DNA from: Theobroma cacao
Lineage: Eukaryota; Streptophyta; Magnoliopsida; Malvales; Malvaceae
Length of the DNA: 64,000 nucleotides
Reading direction: 5' to 3'
Assembly (NCBI RefSeq): GCF_000208745.1
Contig: NC_030854.1
Span: 7,653,053-7,717,052 of the forward strand
A program made the translations under genes and the position numbers. The notes below the pieces were generated by a model that ran no database searches, was not told where the DNA came from, and saw only the letters and a list, made by a program, of their open reading frames with translations. Positions 12,712 through 23,486 of this stretch are shown here, one piece after another. How positions within the stretch are numbered: the stretch's first letter is position 1; each line of letters begins with the position of its first letter.

Positions 12712-12875
12712 CATGTGCAACCCCCACATCGCGCACATAGTTGGAGTCATCGTGTGCATCCCCCACATCGCACATAGCTAATATCACTATGTGCATCCCC
12801 CACATCGCACACACGCAATATCATCATCCCCACTCCTACACCCATCATCACCGGCATGTACTCCCCCACATCGTG
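12712..12875. repeat. Minisatellite of LTR B (minus-strand GCACGATGTGGGGG)
   Basis: About four units contain CCCCCACATCG, the reverse complement of the unit in the 1-1522 LTR, spaced roughly 40-60 bp. Two neighbouring units have diverged. Confidence 0.75.
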
Positions 12876-13840
12876 CACATGCTCGGTTATAATCACAAAC
12901 AATATTACTAACAATACATATCATATATATTTGGATATATATATATATCAACATAACATAGGGCACATGGATTCATCACAGTTACATTCCACAACGCAAA
13001 ACATTTCATTAAAAGCTTGTTCCCATGCATATTTTAGAGAAAAACAGATAAAATATTTCAATGGATTTAATTTGCAACAGCGAGATATTAAGTCGCTATT
13101 AGTTCGGAGGTGTCTCTAACTACTTTTACTTGTCGGTCGCTCGTTATTTCCTCCGGCACGCCACTATAGTGCACTATCTTTATTTTGGCACTTCCTAGCA
13201 ACAATCCAAACTCAATATATTTAATTAAACACGTGTATGGCAGCACTTAAATCAATTAATCCTTAATCTAATTCACATTTTTCATCTTCATCATTCACTT
13301 ATTATTACTATTATCATTATTATTTTAAAACTAACTAAATCTATTATTGATTTTCTTACTATTGACATTTACCTTTATATATTGTACTTACACTAATTTT
13401 CATATTTTAAATATTATCTAATAATTCTAGAACATTTATACCAAATAATTCAACTTATTCTATGTCATTATATCACACATTCAACCCAATAAATTGGACT
13501 AAACTCAAATAACATACTTTATAATGGATCCATAAAGAAAAGGCTTGATTTTAATTTTTACCTAACTTGGGCTCAAATGCTAACCCAAGTAAAATATTGC
13601 GGCCCATCGGACCTTCCTTGCCAAATGTATTGTTAGAGGCCTAAAGGAATAATAATTATTTATTTATTTTTTCTCTATTTCGCTTTTATTTCTCTCTCTT
13701 TTCTGCTCTTCTTCCCCGTCGGTCGGTAGCACCTCCCTTCTCTATCTTTTTCCTTTCTTTTCCTTCCTTACACTCACAAGCCGACCACAATTCCTCCCCT
13801 CTCTCTCTCTCGTAGTCGGCAGTAAGCTTTTTGCTCTTTT

Positions 13841-14075
13841 CAACCTCAAAAATCAGTAGCCAAAGTTGCTCATTTCAACCTCAAAAATCAGTAGCCAAAG
13901 CTGTTCATTACACTCTCAAAACCAACAGCCAAAACCTCAAAAATCAATAGCCAAAGCTGCTCCTTTCAGCTTTCAAAAATCAGTAGCCAAAGTTGCTCAT
14001 CTCACCTCAAAACTGGTAGCCAAAACCTCAAAAATCAACAACCAAAGCTGCTCTTTTCAGCCTTCAAAAATCAAC
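13841..14075. repeat. Imperfect tandem array in LTR B
   Basis: Roughly seven to eight copies of a unit with the core TCAAAAATCAGTAGCCAAAG, followed by a variable TTGCTC or CTGCTC stretch. Unit length varies from about 20 to 36 bp. The array gives a spurious open frame rich in Gln, Ser and Lys (13866-14096) that I do not regard as a gene. Confidence 0.75.
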
Positions 14076-14737
14076 CCTTCCTCTCTTTTAAAATAGCAGA
14101 AAAATAGCGTTCCTTTCCTCCCTAAATGGCAGCAAAATCGCCCCCTTAAACTCAGCTTATTCTCCCTTACTTTTCTTTTCTTTCTCTTCCTCACCACTCA
14201 GCTTTTTCTCTTCTCTTTTTTTTCTTCTTTCTCTTTCTGCTTCTTTCTTTCTTTCTTTCTCTTTCGACTTTCCCATTGCTCTCTCACAATCGTCTTCTCT
14301 CTTTTTCATCCTTATATCATTTTCTTACCAATTTGGCTAGCCTTTATATGAGACCCTAGCCTCTATAGGTTTGTAACTAAGCATAGATGTAATAATACGA
14401 GCTAGAGGTAATTTCGTCATTTCCTTAGTAAGCCATAAAAGTAAGATTTTTAACAATATTATGGCCTAAGTAGGCCTAAGGCATAAATGGATGGTGAAAT
14501 TAAGGGTAAAATGGAAAGGAAACCAAAATTTTGACGATTTTCACGATAAGGGCAAAATAGTCATTTTTCACATCGGGTTAAAATTTTAAGTTTTTATGAA
14601 CTCTAGTATGTTTAGACCATTATGGATCTTGTCCCAGTGTTAAAAGAGCAAAAATATTGCATAAAAGATTGAAGGAGAGTAAGTTAATTGGTGAAAGGGT
14701 AATTTGGTAATTTTAAGTGGAAGGGATAAGATTGGCC

Positions 14738-14745
14738 TATAAATA
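14738..14745 (+). promoter_or_regulatory. TATA box of element A 5' LTR
   Basis: TATAAATA follows GGCC and is conserved in the 3' LTR at 22298-22305. By spacing, transcription should start some 30 bp downstream, leaving about 2 kb of the 2.4-kb LTR as R-U5. Confidence 0.65.
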
Positions 14746-15572
14746 CCTTGAATTTCCAGCAGCTTCTAGAGATTTTCCAGTAGCTTGTCTTCTTCTTCTT
14801 CTCCTTTCTCACGTTTCTTCAATTCCTCCATGGGAGTTTTCCTCAAGCTTCCATAACTTTCTCTCATTAGCTCCAATTTTTATGCTTTTGGTGCACCCTT
14901 CCATAAAACCTTGTGCTCTTTCATCCTCTCACTTTAAAACCCTTCAAAAATCTGGTTTTCATACTTTCCTCACTAGCTGGACATTCTAGAGAAAGAAAGA
15001 GAAAATTACACCATTGATTTGGAATCAATTGGAAGAGAATTTGACTACAAAGGAGCCTTAAGGTAAGTGATGAATTAAGCTTGATTTTTAGCTGTAGAAA
15101 ATGGCTAGTAATTGAGATTTATGAGCTGTTTTATTATTGACTATGTTCATTACTTTTTAGTGATTAAGATAGTGAACATAGATAGCCATTTAATGTGGCA
15201 ATTGAAAGCTAGCTAAGAGATAACTTTAAGGGTTCATAGTGTGTAAATTGACCTATTGATTATGCTAATGTGATCCTAGGTTCTAAGAAAGCCCCATCAT
15301 CTCATTTGGACAATTAGGGGAATTGGAGTCATCTAAAGGCTCTACAATCAATAGGTGAGTGGACTGCCTATCAAAATTATTTTGGGAATATGACTGTTTT
15401 GAACAAAGTGTTTGAATGATTTTACACAACTTTTCTCAAAAATGAATGCCTTGGGAACAAGCTCTTGTGAAATGGTTTATCTTATGATATGTGGTTATTA
15501 TGGATTTCTAAGTGGCTGCATTATGTTGATATACATATATGCTTGAATATAATGTTGTGTAATTATATTGAC

Positions 15573-15700
15573 TCGGTTATGTGCGAGTAGGGAGTGCGCA
15601 TAAGTCGAGGATGACCTGGTTATGTGCGAGTAGGGAGTGCGCATAACTCGGTGATGACCCAGCCATGTGCGAGTAGGGAGTACGCATGAGCTGGTGATGA
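15573..15700. repeat. 43-bp minisatellite, 3 copies, element A 5' LTR
   Basis: Each unit has the core TATGTGCGAGTAGGGAGTGC followed by GCATAA and a variable GATGACC. The third unit has diverged to CAGCCATG at its start. The array occurs again in the 3' LTR (23132-23259) and, reversed, in LTR A' (63421-63540). Confidence 0.88.
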
Positions 15701-15925
15701 TGATGATGGGATGGTGTGCATGATGGTGATGGGTATATGTATATGTATACATACATAAACATGTGTGTTATAATACATTTATGAGTTATGTATATGGATG
15801 TAATGTATGTGAAATTCGGTATGTCAAACCTTGGGAAGTTGTTATGTACTTCTTATTGGTTTTGAACATTTCAAGCAGGGTGATTATCTTTGGGAGAAAG
15901 GGAAATTTTCGTTTGGTGCCCTATG

Positions 15926-16121
15926 TTTCGCTGCAACGAGAAACTCTCAAGTTTGAGAACCTTCACCAGAACTGGTTCTCGCTGCAGCGAGATAGTCACT
16001 GTAGCTTCTCGCTGCAGCAAAAAACTCTCTGTTTCATCAGCTGAATTTCGTTGCAGCGAGAAACCTTCTGTTTTTGGGTTACAATTTCGCTGCAGCGAGA
16101 TTCTTTCTCGCTGCAGCAAAA
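15926..16121. repeat. Array of six 16-bp palindromes, element A 5' LTR
   Basis: Copies of TCTCGCTGCAGCGAGA lie at about 15927, 15977 (perfect), 16007, 16047, 16085 and 16106. The last two form a hairpin with 12-bp arms (GCTGCAGCGAGA) and a 5-nt loop. The segment between them is inverted relative to the 3' LTR. Confidence 0.9.
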
Positions 16122-16762
16122 AACTTTCTGTTTTGTCTCCTATCTTGTCCAATTGCTGCCCTATTTTTCACTTCTTTGCTACCATATTTGAGCATGGACT
16201 TCCAACATTTAGGACAAAATGAGTTAAGTTTAAAATGAGGGGTTTTTAATATGAATGGAACTAAATTGCATTGTTTTGAAACAAGTGCATCATGATTTTA
16301 AATTCTCCCTTGTTGTTGTTGCTTGTTCCCTTCCTTATTCACTCACTGGGTTTATACTCACCATTTTCAACTTCATGTTTTCAGATCACGAGGTAGTCGG
16401 TAACTAGGATGAGGTGTCCTTGTAGACTTGTACACATCTTTTGGTAGGTGTCTCGGCATTCAGTAGCTGTACATTAGTCCGAGTCCCTCCATTGAAAGTC
16501 GAGTATTATTTTGTTGTGTATAGACGAACCTAATGTAATTGTTAAGATACATGTTGAAAACAAATGTATATACACTTGTTTAGTATGCCAATATGAGATG
16601 GCAATGTTTAATAATATTTTGATTCTAAGTTTTGAAAAATGACTTAGCAGTTTATGATGGAATGATGAACATGTCGGACTATTAGGCTTGCTTGGGCTTA
16701 GTGGACTACATCCATTGGGCCCATGCGCCGGTCATGGCTTGGAATTTGGGTTGTGACAAAGT

Positions 16763-16775
16763 TGGTATCAAAGCC
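16763..16775 (+). other. Primer binding site (initiator Met-tRNA), element A
   Basis: TGGTATCAAAGCC starts 5 bp after the 5' LTR and differs at one position from the canonical TGGTATCAGAGCC. Confidence 0.92.
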
Positions 16776-16984
16776 CTAGGTTTGTCTAGGTCTTAGGACT
16801 TTCTTTTTGTTGGTCTAGCGGAGAGTCGGGTCTTTATGTGAGAATTTTAGTTGTGAAGTGTGAACCGCAGCACATTTTACAACCAAGTGACCGCATAAAT
16901 CCCCTATCGTAGAAACCACCTTTTGCCTTAAGTATGATTCTGAAATGTGTTTAATAACAGATGTTTGCTTTTGTCTAGATAAGA

Positions 16985-18376
16985 ATGTCGTCTAAGACAC
17001 GAGCCACCTCAAGACGAATGGGGGAGCAAGATGCTCCTATTGAGATGGTAGGTAGGCCACGGGCATCCACCCGAAGAGGTCGAGGTAGACGTGGTAGGGC
17101 CACTAGGTCGATGAGAGCGGATACGCCTGTGAGTAAGCGAGAGGAGGGACAGTTCTCAAGTGATGTAGATAGACACCCAGTTGGGGGTATTACCATAGAA
17201 GATTTGGTGACAGGCCTACAGGGAGTCAATAGGGTTGTAGAGATGATGGCGACCCATATGAAGGATATACAGAGGGTAGTAGAGGGGAGACCTATAGTAC
17301 AAGAATCCCCTAGCTCCCAAGGACAGGCCGATCGCCAACATCATGAGGTTGAGAGGGGACTTCTAGATATTTCTCTTCCTGATTTTCTCAAGCTTAAGCC
17401 TTCATCATTTTCGGGATCTGATGCATCGGAGAAACCCTAGGTTTTCTTGGATAAGATGGAGAAAATTTGTAAGGCTTTGGGATGTTCTAGTATTCGATCA
17501 GTTAAGCTAGCCGTCTTCCAATTAGAGGATGTGGCACAAGAGTGGTATAGCTCTTTATGTAGAGGCAGACCGACAGATGCAGCACCGTTGGCTTGAAGTG
17601 AGTTCAATGCAGCCTTCTTGGATCGATTCCTATCACTCAGTGTACGTAATGCCAGAGCCAGAGAGTTTGAGATTTTGGTACAAACTTCGAGCATGACGGT
17701 GTCTGAGTATGACATCAAGTTCATGCAGCTGGCTCGTTATGCACCCTATCTCGTTTCTATTGAGGAGATGAAGATTCAGAGGTTTGTGGATGGGTTAGTG
17801 GAGCCATTATTTAGGGCTGTGGCATCCCGAGATTTCACTACTTATTCTGCAGCAGTGGATTGTGCTTAACGCATCGAGATGAGGACCAACGAGAGTAGGG
17901 CTGCGAGAGATAGAGCAAAGAGAGCCAAGATAGAGGGTTATCAGGGTCGTAGAGATTTCAGCAGTGGTGGTTCATCTTCTAACCGTCAGGGTCCACAGAA
18001 AGACTCACGATTATCCTAATAGAGGAGTGACTTGCCTGGTGCTAATGCTGGGGCAGGACAAAGAACTTTCAATTCTGGGAGGCAACAAAATTCTAGACAA
18101 GGTAGTCAAGTCACCCGCTCTTGTGATACTTGTGGGAGATGACATAGTGGACGATGTTTCCTTACCACAACAACTTGTTATGGGTGCGATCAACCTGAGC
18201 ATATTAGGAGGGATTGTCCGATGGCACATCAATCACCAGATTCTGCTCGTGGTTCCACTCAGCCAGCTTCGTCTGCTCCTTCAATTGCTGCCTCATCTGG
18301 TCGGAAGGCTAGTGCATCGAGAGGTAAAGGTGCTGGTACTTCCTCTCAGGGTAAGCCATCTAGGTCCAGACGTTAG
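16985..18376 (+). pseudogene. gag: Element A gag (capsid and nucleocapsid), disrupted
   Basis: The frame starts at ATG 16985 (MSSKTRATSRRMGEQ). An Arg-rich N-terminus is followed by the retrotransposon gag domain ([12 protein letters not shown], then [20 protein letters not shown]) and a nucleocapsid region. Stops interrupt it at 17438, 17594, 17867, 18017, 18020, 18140 and 18374, all in one frame. Two zinc knuckles are visible. The first (from about 18125) is broken by the stop at 18140. The second reads [14 protein letters not shown], a complete CX2CX4HX4C. In a live element this part packages genomic RNA and joins protease-pol as one polyprotein. All seven stops can arise by one C-to-T or G-to-A change from CAG, CAA, CGA or TGG. 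Confidence 0.92.
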
Positions 18377-20495
18377 AGTTCCGTTGGTAGAGGCCAGGCG
18401 AGGGTGTTTGCTTTAACACAATAGGAGGCCCAGACATCCAATGCAGTGGTCTCAAGTATACTCTCGATTTGTGATATGAATGCTCGAGTCTTATTTGATC
18501 CTGGTGCTACCCACTCTTTTATCTCTCCATGTTTTGCATCTCGTTTGGGTAGAGATCATGTTAGGAGAGAGGAACAATTAGTGGTGTCTACTCCTTTAAA
18601 TTAAATATTTGTGGCCGAATGGGAATATGAGTTCTGTGCAGTACGAGTCAAGGACAAAGACACTTCAGTGAATCTAGTGGTGCTAGACACATTAGACTTT
18701 GATGTAATCTTGGGGATGGATTGGTTATCACCATGTCATGCTAGTGTGGACTACTATCATAAATTGGTTAGATTTGATTTTCCCGATGAACCATCATTTA
18801 GTATTCAGGGGGATAGGAGTAATGCTCCAACCAATTTGATATCGGCTATATCTGCCAAAAGATTATTACGACAGAGTTGTATAGGTTACTTGGCTATTGT
18901 AAGGGATACTCAAGCGAAGGTTGGAGATGTAACTCAAGTGTCGGTGGTGAAGGAGTTTGTGGATGTATTTCCTGAGGAGCTACCAGGTTTACCTCATGAA
19001 CGGGAGATTGAGTTTTGCATAGATTTGATTCTCGACACTAGACCTATATCCATACCCCTATATAGAATGGCACCTGCAGAGCTTAAAGAGCTTAAGGATC
19101 AGTTAGAGGATTTTTTGGATAAGGGTTTCATTCATCCTAGTGTATCCCCATGGGGAGCACCGGTGCTATTTGTGAAGAAGAAAGATGGGTCACTTAGGCT
19201 GTGCATTGACTATCGACAGCTTAAAAAAGTGACGGTGAAGAATAAGTATCCACTTCCAGGGATAGATGATTTATTTGATCAACTGTAAGGAGCTCAATGT
19301 TTCTCTAAGATAGATTTATGATCCTGGTACCATCAATTGAGGATCCGAAATAAAGATGTACCAAAGACCGCATTTCGAACAAGGTATGGGCACTATGAGT
19401 TCTTGGTGATGTCATTTGGGCTCACAAATGCTCCTGCAGCCTTTATGGATTTGATGAACCGAGTGTTCAAGTCTTATTTGGACAAATTTTTGGTGGTGTT
19501 CATCGATGACATCTTGATCTACTTAAGGAGTAGGGAGGAGTTTGAGTAGCATCTTAAGATAGTGCTCCAAATTTTGAAAGAACATCGATTGTATGCCAAG
19601 TTCTCTAAGTGTGAGTTTTGGCTCGAAAGTGTTCCATTTTTGGGGCATGTGGTATCTAAGGATGGGGTACAAGTTGATTCAAAGAAAGTTGAGGCAATGG
19701 AAAAATGGCCAAGGCCAACATCAGTTACAGAGATTAGAAGCTTTGTGGGCTTGGCTGGCTATTATCGTCGCTTTGTGAAGGACTTCTCTAAAATAGTCTC
19801 CCCTCTGACTAAGCTGACACGTAAGGATACAAAGTTTGAATGGTCTAATGCTTGTGAGGATAGCTTTGAGAAGCTTAAGGAATGCCTCACCACAACTCTA
19901 GTATTAAGCTTACCTCAAGGCACGGGGGGTTATACAGTATTTTGTGATGCATCGCAGGTTGGTTTAGGGTGTGTATTGATGTAGCATGGGAAGGTGATTG
20001 CGTATGCATCAAGGCAACTTAAAAGGCATGAGCAGAATTACCCCATGCATGATTTGGAAATGGCAGCAATCGTGTTTGCCTTGAAAATTTAGAGACATTA
20101 CGTGTATAGTGAGACTTGTGAGATATATACGGACCATAAAAGCTTGAAGTATCTATTTCAGCAGAGGGATCTTAACTTGCGGTAACGTAGATAGATGGAG
20201 TTGCTAAAGGATTATGATTGTACTATTCTTTATCATCCCGATAAGACCAATGTAGTGGCGGATGCTTTGAGTCAAAAATCGATGGGAAGTCTGGCACATA
20301 TTTCTACAGATAGGAGATCCTTGATTAAGGAGATCCATAGCTTGAGAGACATGGGTGTGCATTTGGAAGTTGCGGAGACAGATGCATTACTAGCACATTT
20401 TAGAGTGCGGCCTATTTTAGTAGATAAGATCAAAGAAGCACAAAGTAAAGATGAGTTTGTGGCTAAGGCCTTAGAGGATCTTCCGAGAAGGAAAG
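18377..20495 (+). pseudogene. pol: Element A protease, reverse transcriptase and RNase H, disrupted
   Basis: Same frame as gag. The aspartic protease motif FDPGATHSFI (Asp codon 18497-18499) is followed by ILGMDWLS. The RT shows [12 protein letters not shown], the fingers motif [12 protein letters not shown] and the catalytic FIDD at 19499-19510 (both Asp present). RNase H begins near TVFCDAS, and TDHKSL is visible. Stops lie at 18422, 18602, 19286, 19319, 19547, 19982, 20090, 20183 and 20192. A frameshift near 20490 moves the frame into integrase. Domain order PR-RT-RH-INT is that of Gypsy, not Copia. The active-site residues survive, so inactivation is due to stops rather than catalytic changes. 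Confidence 0.93.
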
Positions 20496-21844
20496 AAAAT
20501 GTTTACCAAGGGCACAGATGGAGTGTTGAGGTATGGAACCAGACTTTATGTGCCTGATGGTGACGGGTTGAGGAGAGAAATATTGGAGGAAGCTCACATG
20601 GCAGCTTATGTGGTACATCCAGGGGCTACAAAGATGTATCAAGATTTGAAGGAGGTGTATTGGTGGGAAGGACTCAAGAGAGATGTAGCTGAGTTTGTCT
20701 CCAAGTGCCTGGTTTGTCAGCAAGTTGAGGCTGAGCATCAAAAGCCTGCAAGGCTACTACAGCCATTACCAATACCCAAGTGGAAGTGGGAGCATATTGC
20801 TATGGAATTTGTAATGGGTTTGCCTCGAACTAGTGGGGGCTACGACTCGATTTGGATAGTAGTAGACCGATTAGTGAAGTCGCTCATTTTCTTTCGGTTA
20901 AGACTACTTACGAGGCTACCCAATACGCTCGAGTTTATGTGGATGAGATAGTACGACTACATGGTATCCCCATTTCTATAGTATCTGACAGAAGAGCTCC
21001 GTTTACTAGTAGGTTTTGGGGAAAGTTACAGGAAGCATTGGGCACTAAGTTGGATTTCAACACAGCTTTCCACCTTCAGACTGATGGACAGTCTGAACAG
21101 ACAATACAAACATTGGAGGATATGTTGAGGGCTTGTGTGATAGACCTTGGGGTCAAGTGGGATCAATATCTACCCTTAGTGGAGTTTGCCTACAACAACA
21201 GTTTCGAAGCTAGCATTCAAATGGCACCATTTGAGGCATTATATGGATGGAGGTGTAGGTCACCTATTGGATGGCTAGAGGTGGGAGAAAGGAAACTTTT
21301 ATGGCTTGAGTTAGTGCAGGATGCAATTGAGAAAATACACATGATTCGGCAGCGGATGTCAACAGCACAAAGTAGACAAAAATCATATGCTGATAATCGA
21401 CGGAGAGACTTGGAGTTCCAAGTAGGAGATCATGTATTTTTGAAAGTGTCGCCAACGAAAGGGGTAATGAGGTTTGGCAAGAAAGGGAAGCTAAGTCCTC
21501 GGTATATAGGACCCTTCGAGATCTTAGAAAGGGTTAGAGCGGTGGCTTATCGTTTGGCGCTGCCACCAAACCTTTTGAATATTCATCCCGTGTTTCATGT
21601 GTCTATGCTTAGGAAGTACAACCCGGAGCCATCACATGTAATACGGTATGAAACCATTCAGTTGCAAGATGATCTAACCTATGAGGATCAATTGGTAGCT
21701 ATCCTTGATAGGCAAGTTAAAAAGCTCCGTTCAAAGGAAGTAGCATCAGTGAAAGTGTTGTGGCGAAACCACACTAGTGAAGAGGTAACGTGGGAAGCCG
21801 AGGAGGAAATGCGAACAAAGTATCCCCATCTCTTTGATACTTAG
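20496..21844 (+). pseudogene. pol: Element A integrase with C-terminal chromodomain
   Basis: The HHCC zinc-binding region (HMAAYVVHPG, then KCLVCQQ) lies in the frame starting 20499. A second frameshift near 20875, just after the first catalytic Asp (IVVDRL), returns to the original frame. The remaining catalytic residues are in VSDRRAPF and TDGQSEQ. The GPY/F module (PRYIGPFEIL) and a chromodomain (VKVLWRNHTSEEVTWEAEEE) follow, with the natural stop at 21842-21844. The chromodomain defines chromoviruses and is thought to steer integration to marked chromatin. From about 20880 to 21844 the frame is fully open. Confidence 0.93.
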
Positions 21845-21893
21845 AGGTACGTTACCTTATAGTTTAATTTAAATTCGGGGATCGAATTTCTTT

Positions 21894-21906
21894 AAGTGGG
21901 GGAGAA
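21894..21906 (+). other. Polypurine tract, element A
   Basis: AAGTGGGGGAGAA sits directly before the TGTGAGACC start of the 3' LTR. Confidence 0.92.
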
Positions 21907-22297
21907 TGTGAGACCCAAGCCTCTATAGGTTTGTAACTAAGCATAGATGTAATAATACGAGCCAAGGGTAATTTCATCATTTCCTTAGTAAGCCATAAAA
22001 GTAAGATTTTTAACAATATTATGGCCTAAGTAAGCCTAAGGCATAAATGGATGGTGAAATTAGGGGTAAAACGGAAAGAAAACCAAAATTTTGATAATTT
22101 TCACGATATGGGCAAAATGGTCATTTTTCACCTCGAGTTAAAATTTTAAGTTTTAATGAACCCGAGTATGTTTAGACCATTATGGATCTTGTCCCAGTGT
22201 TAAAAGAGCAAAAATATTGCATAAAAGATTGGAGGAGAGTAAGTTAATTGGTGGAAGGGCAATTTGGTAATTTTAAGTAGAAGGGATAAGATTGGCC

Positions 22298-22305
22298 TAT
22301 AAATA
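22298..22305 (+). promoter_or_regulatory. TATA box of element A 3' LTR
   Basis: TATAAATA, identical to the copy at 14738-14745. Confidence 0.6.
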
Positions 22306-23131
22306 CCTTGAATTTCCAACAGCTTCTAGAGATTTTCCAATAGCTTGTCTTCTTCTTCTTCTCCTCTCTCACGTTTCTTCAATTCCTCCATGGGAGTTTT
22401 CTTCAAGCTTCCATAACTTTCTTTCTCTAGCTCCAATTTTCATGCTTTTAGTGCACCCTTCCATAAAACCTTATGCTCTTTCATCCTCTCACTTTAAAAC
22501 CCTTCAAAAATCTGGTTTTCATACTTTCTCTCACTAGCTGGACGTTCTAGAAAGAGAAAGAGAAAATTATACCATTTATTTGGAAGCAATTGGAAGAGAA
22601 TTTGACTACAAAAGAGCCCTAGGGTAAGTGATGAATTAAGCTTGGTTTTTAGCTGTAGAAAATGGCTAGTAATTGAGATTTATGAGCTGTTTTATTGTTG
22701 ACTATGTTCATTACTTTGTAGTGATTAAGATAGTGAACATAGATAGCCATTTAATGTGGCAATTGAAAGCTAGCTAAGAGATAACTTTTAGGGTTCATAG
22801 TGTGTAAATTGACCTATTGATTATGCTAATGTGATCCTAGGTTCTAAGAAAGCCCCATCATCTTATTTGGACAATTAGGGAAATTAGAGTCATCTAAAGG
22901 CTTTACAATCAATTGGTGAATGGACTACATATCAAAATTATTTTGGGAATATGACTGTTTTGAACAAAGTGTTTGAATGATTTTATAAAACTTTTCTCAA
23001 AAATGAATGCCTTGGGAACAAGCTCTTGTGAAATGGTTTATCTTATGATATGTGGTTATTATGGATTTCTAAGTGGCTGCATTATGTTGATATACATATA
23101 TGCTTGAATATAATGTTGTGTAATTATATTG

Positions 23132-23259
23132 ACTCGGTTATGTGCGAGTAGGGAGTGCGCATAAGCCGAGGATGATCCGGTTATGTGCAAGTAGGGAGTG
23201 TGCATAACTCGGTGATGACCCAGCCATGTGCGAGTAGGGAGTGCGCATGAGCTGGTGAT
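23132..23259. repeat. 43-bp minisatellite, element A 3' LTR
   Basis: Same three-unit array as 15573-15700, with a few substitutions. Confidence 0.88.
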
Positions 23260-23486
23260 GATGATGATGGGATGGTGTGCATGATGGTGATGGGTATATG
23301 TATATGTATACATACGTAAACATGTGTGTTATAATACTTTTATGAGTTATGTATATGGATGTAATGTATGTGAAATTCGGTATGTTAAACCTTGGGAAGT
23401 TGTTATGTATTTCTTATTGGTTTTGAACATTTCAAGCAGGGTGATTTTCTTTGGGAGAAAGGGAAATTTTCGTTTGGTGCCCTATA

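Larger units (their letters stand above)
11736..14346 (-). mobile_element. Solo LTR B, 3' portion; TSD AGTAT
   Basis: LTR B runs on the minus strand from 24898 (TGTAATACCCCGTAC) to 11736 (GGCTGTGACA). Element A splits it at 14342-24345. The AGTAT duplications at 11731-11735 and 24899-24903 flank the whole insertion. Without A the LTR is about 3.16 kb. This portion holds, in LTR order, a pyrimidine-rich block (13630-14330), a tandem array (13841-14075), the GCACGATGTGGGG minisatellite (12712-12875), degenerate CTCGCTGCAGCGAG palindromes (12365-12495) and the GTGACA terminus. No internal region follows, so it is a solo LTR. Confidence 0.88.
14347..16758 (+). repeat. 5' LTR of element A
   Basis: Holds a TATA box (14738-14745), a strong splice-donor-like AGGTAAGT (15061-15068), a 43-bp minisatellite (15573-15700), six palindromes (15926-16121) and an acceptor-like TTTTCAG ending at 16384. 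The LTR ends in TTGTGACA. Confidence 0.95.

Noticed and set aside
13866..14096. 76-codon Gln/Ser/Lys-rich frame
   Set aside because: It is a translation of the tandem array in LTR B, with no start context or conservation supporting a gene.
14717..14989. 90-codon leucine-rich frame in the element A LTR (also at 22292-22537)
   Set aside because: It starts at the TATA box region of the LTR, and the copy in the 3' LTR is frameshifted and shorter. It most likely represents untranslated leader.
15926..16121. CRISPR-like array (regularly recurring palindromes)
   Set aside because: Plant retrotransposon LTR. Spacing is irregular, spacers are partly repeated, and there are no cas genes.
15890..16222. 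110-codon frame with repeated Arg-Cys-Ser-Glu-Lys
   Set aside because: It is the palindrome array of the LTR read in one frame. The repeat unit and spacing explain it, and the 3' LTR version differs in length.
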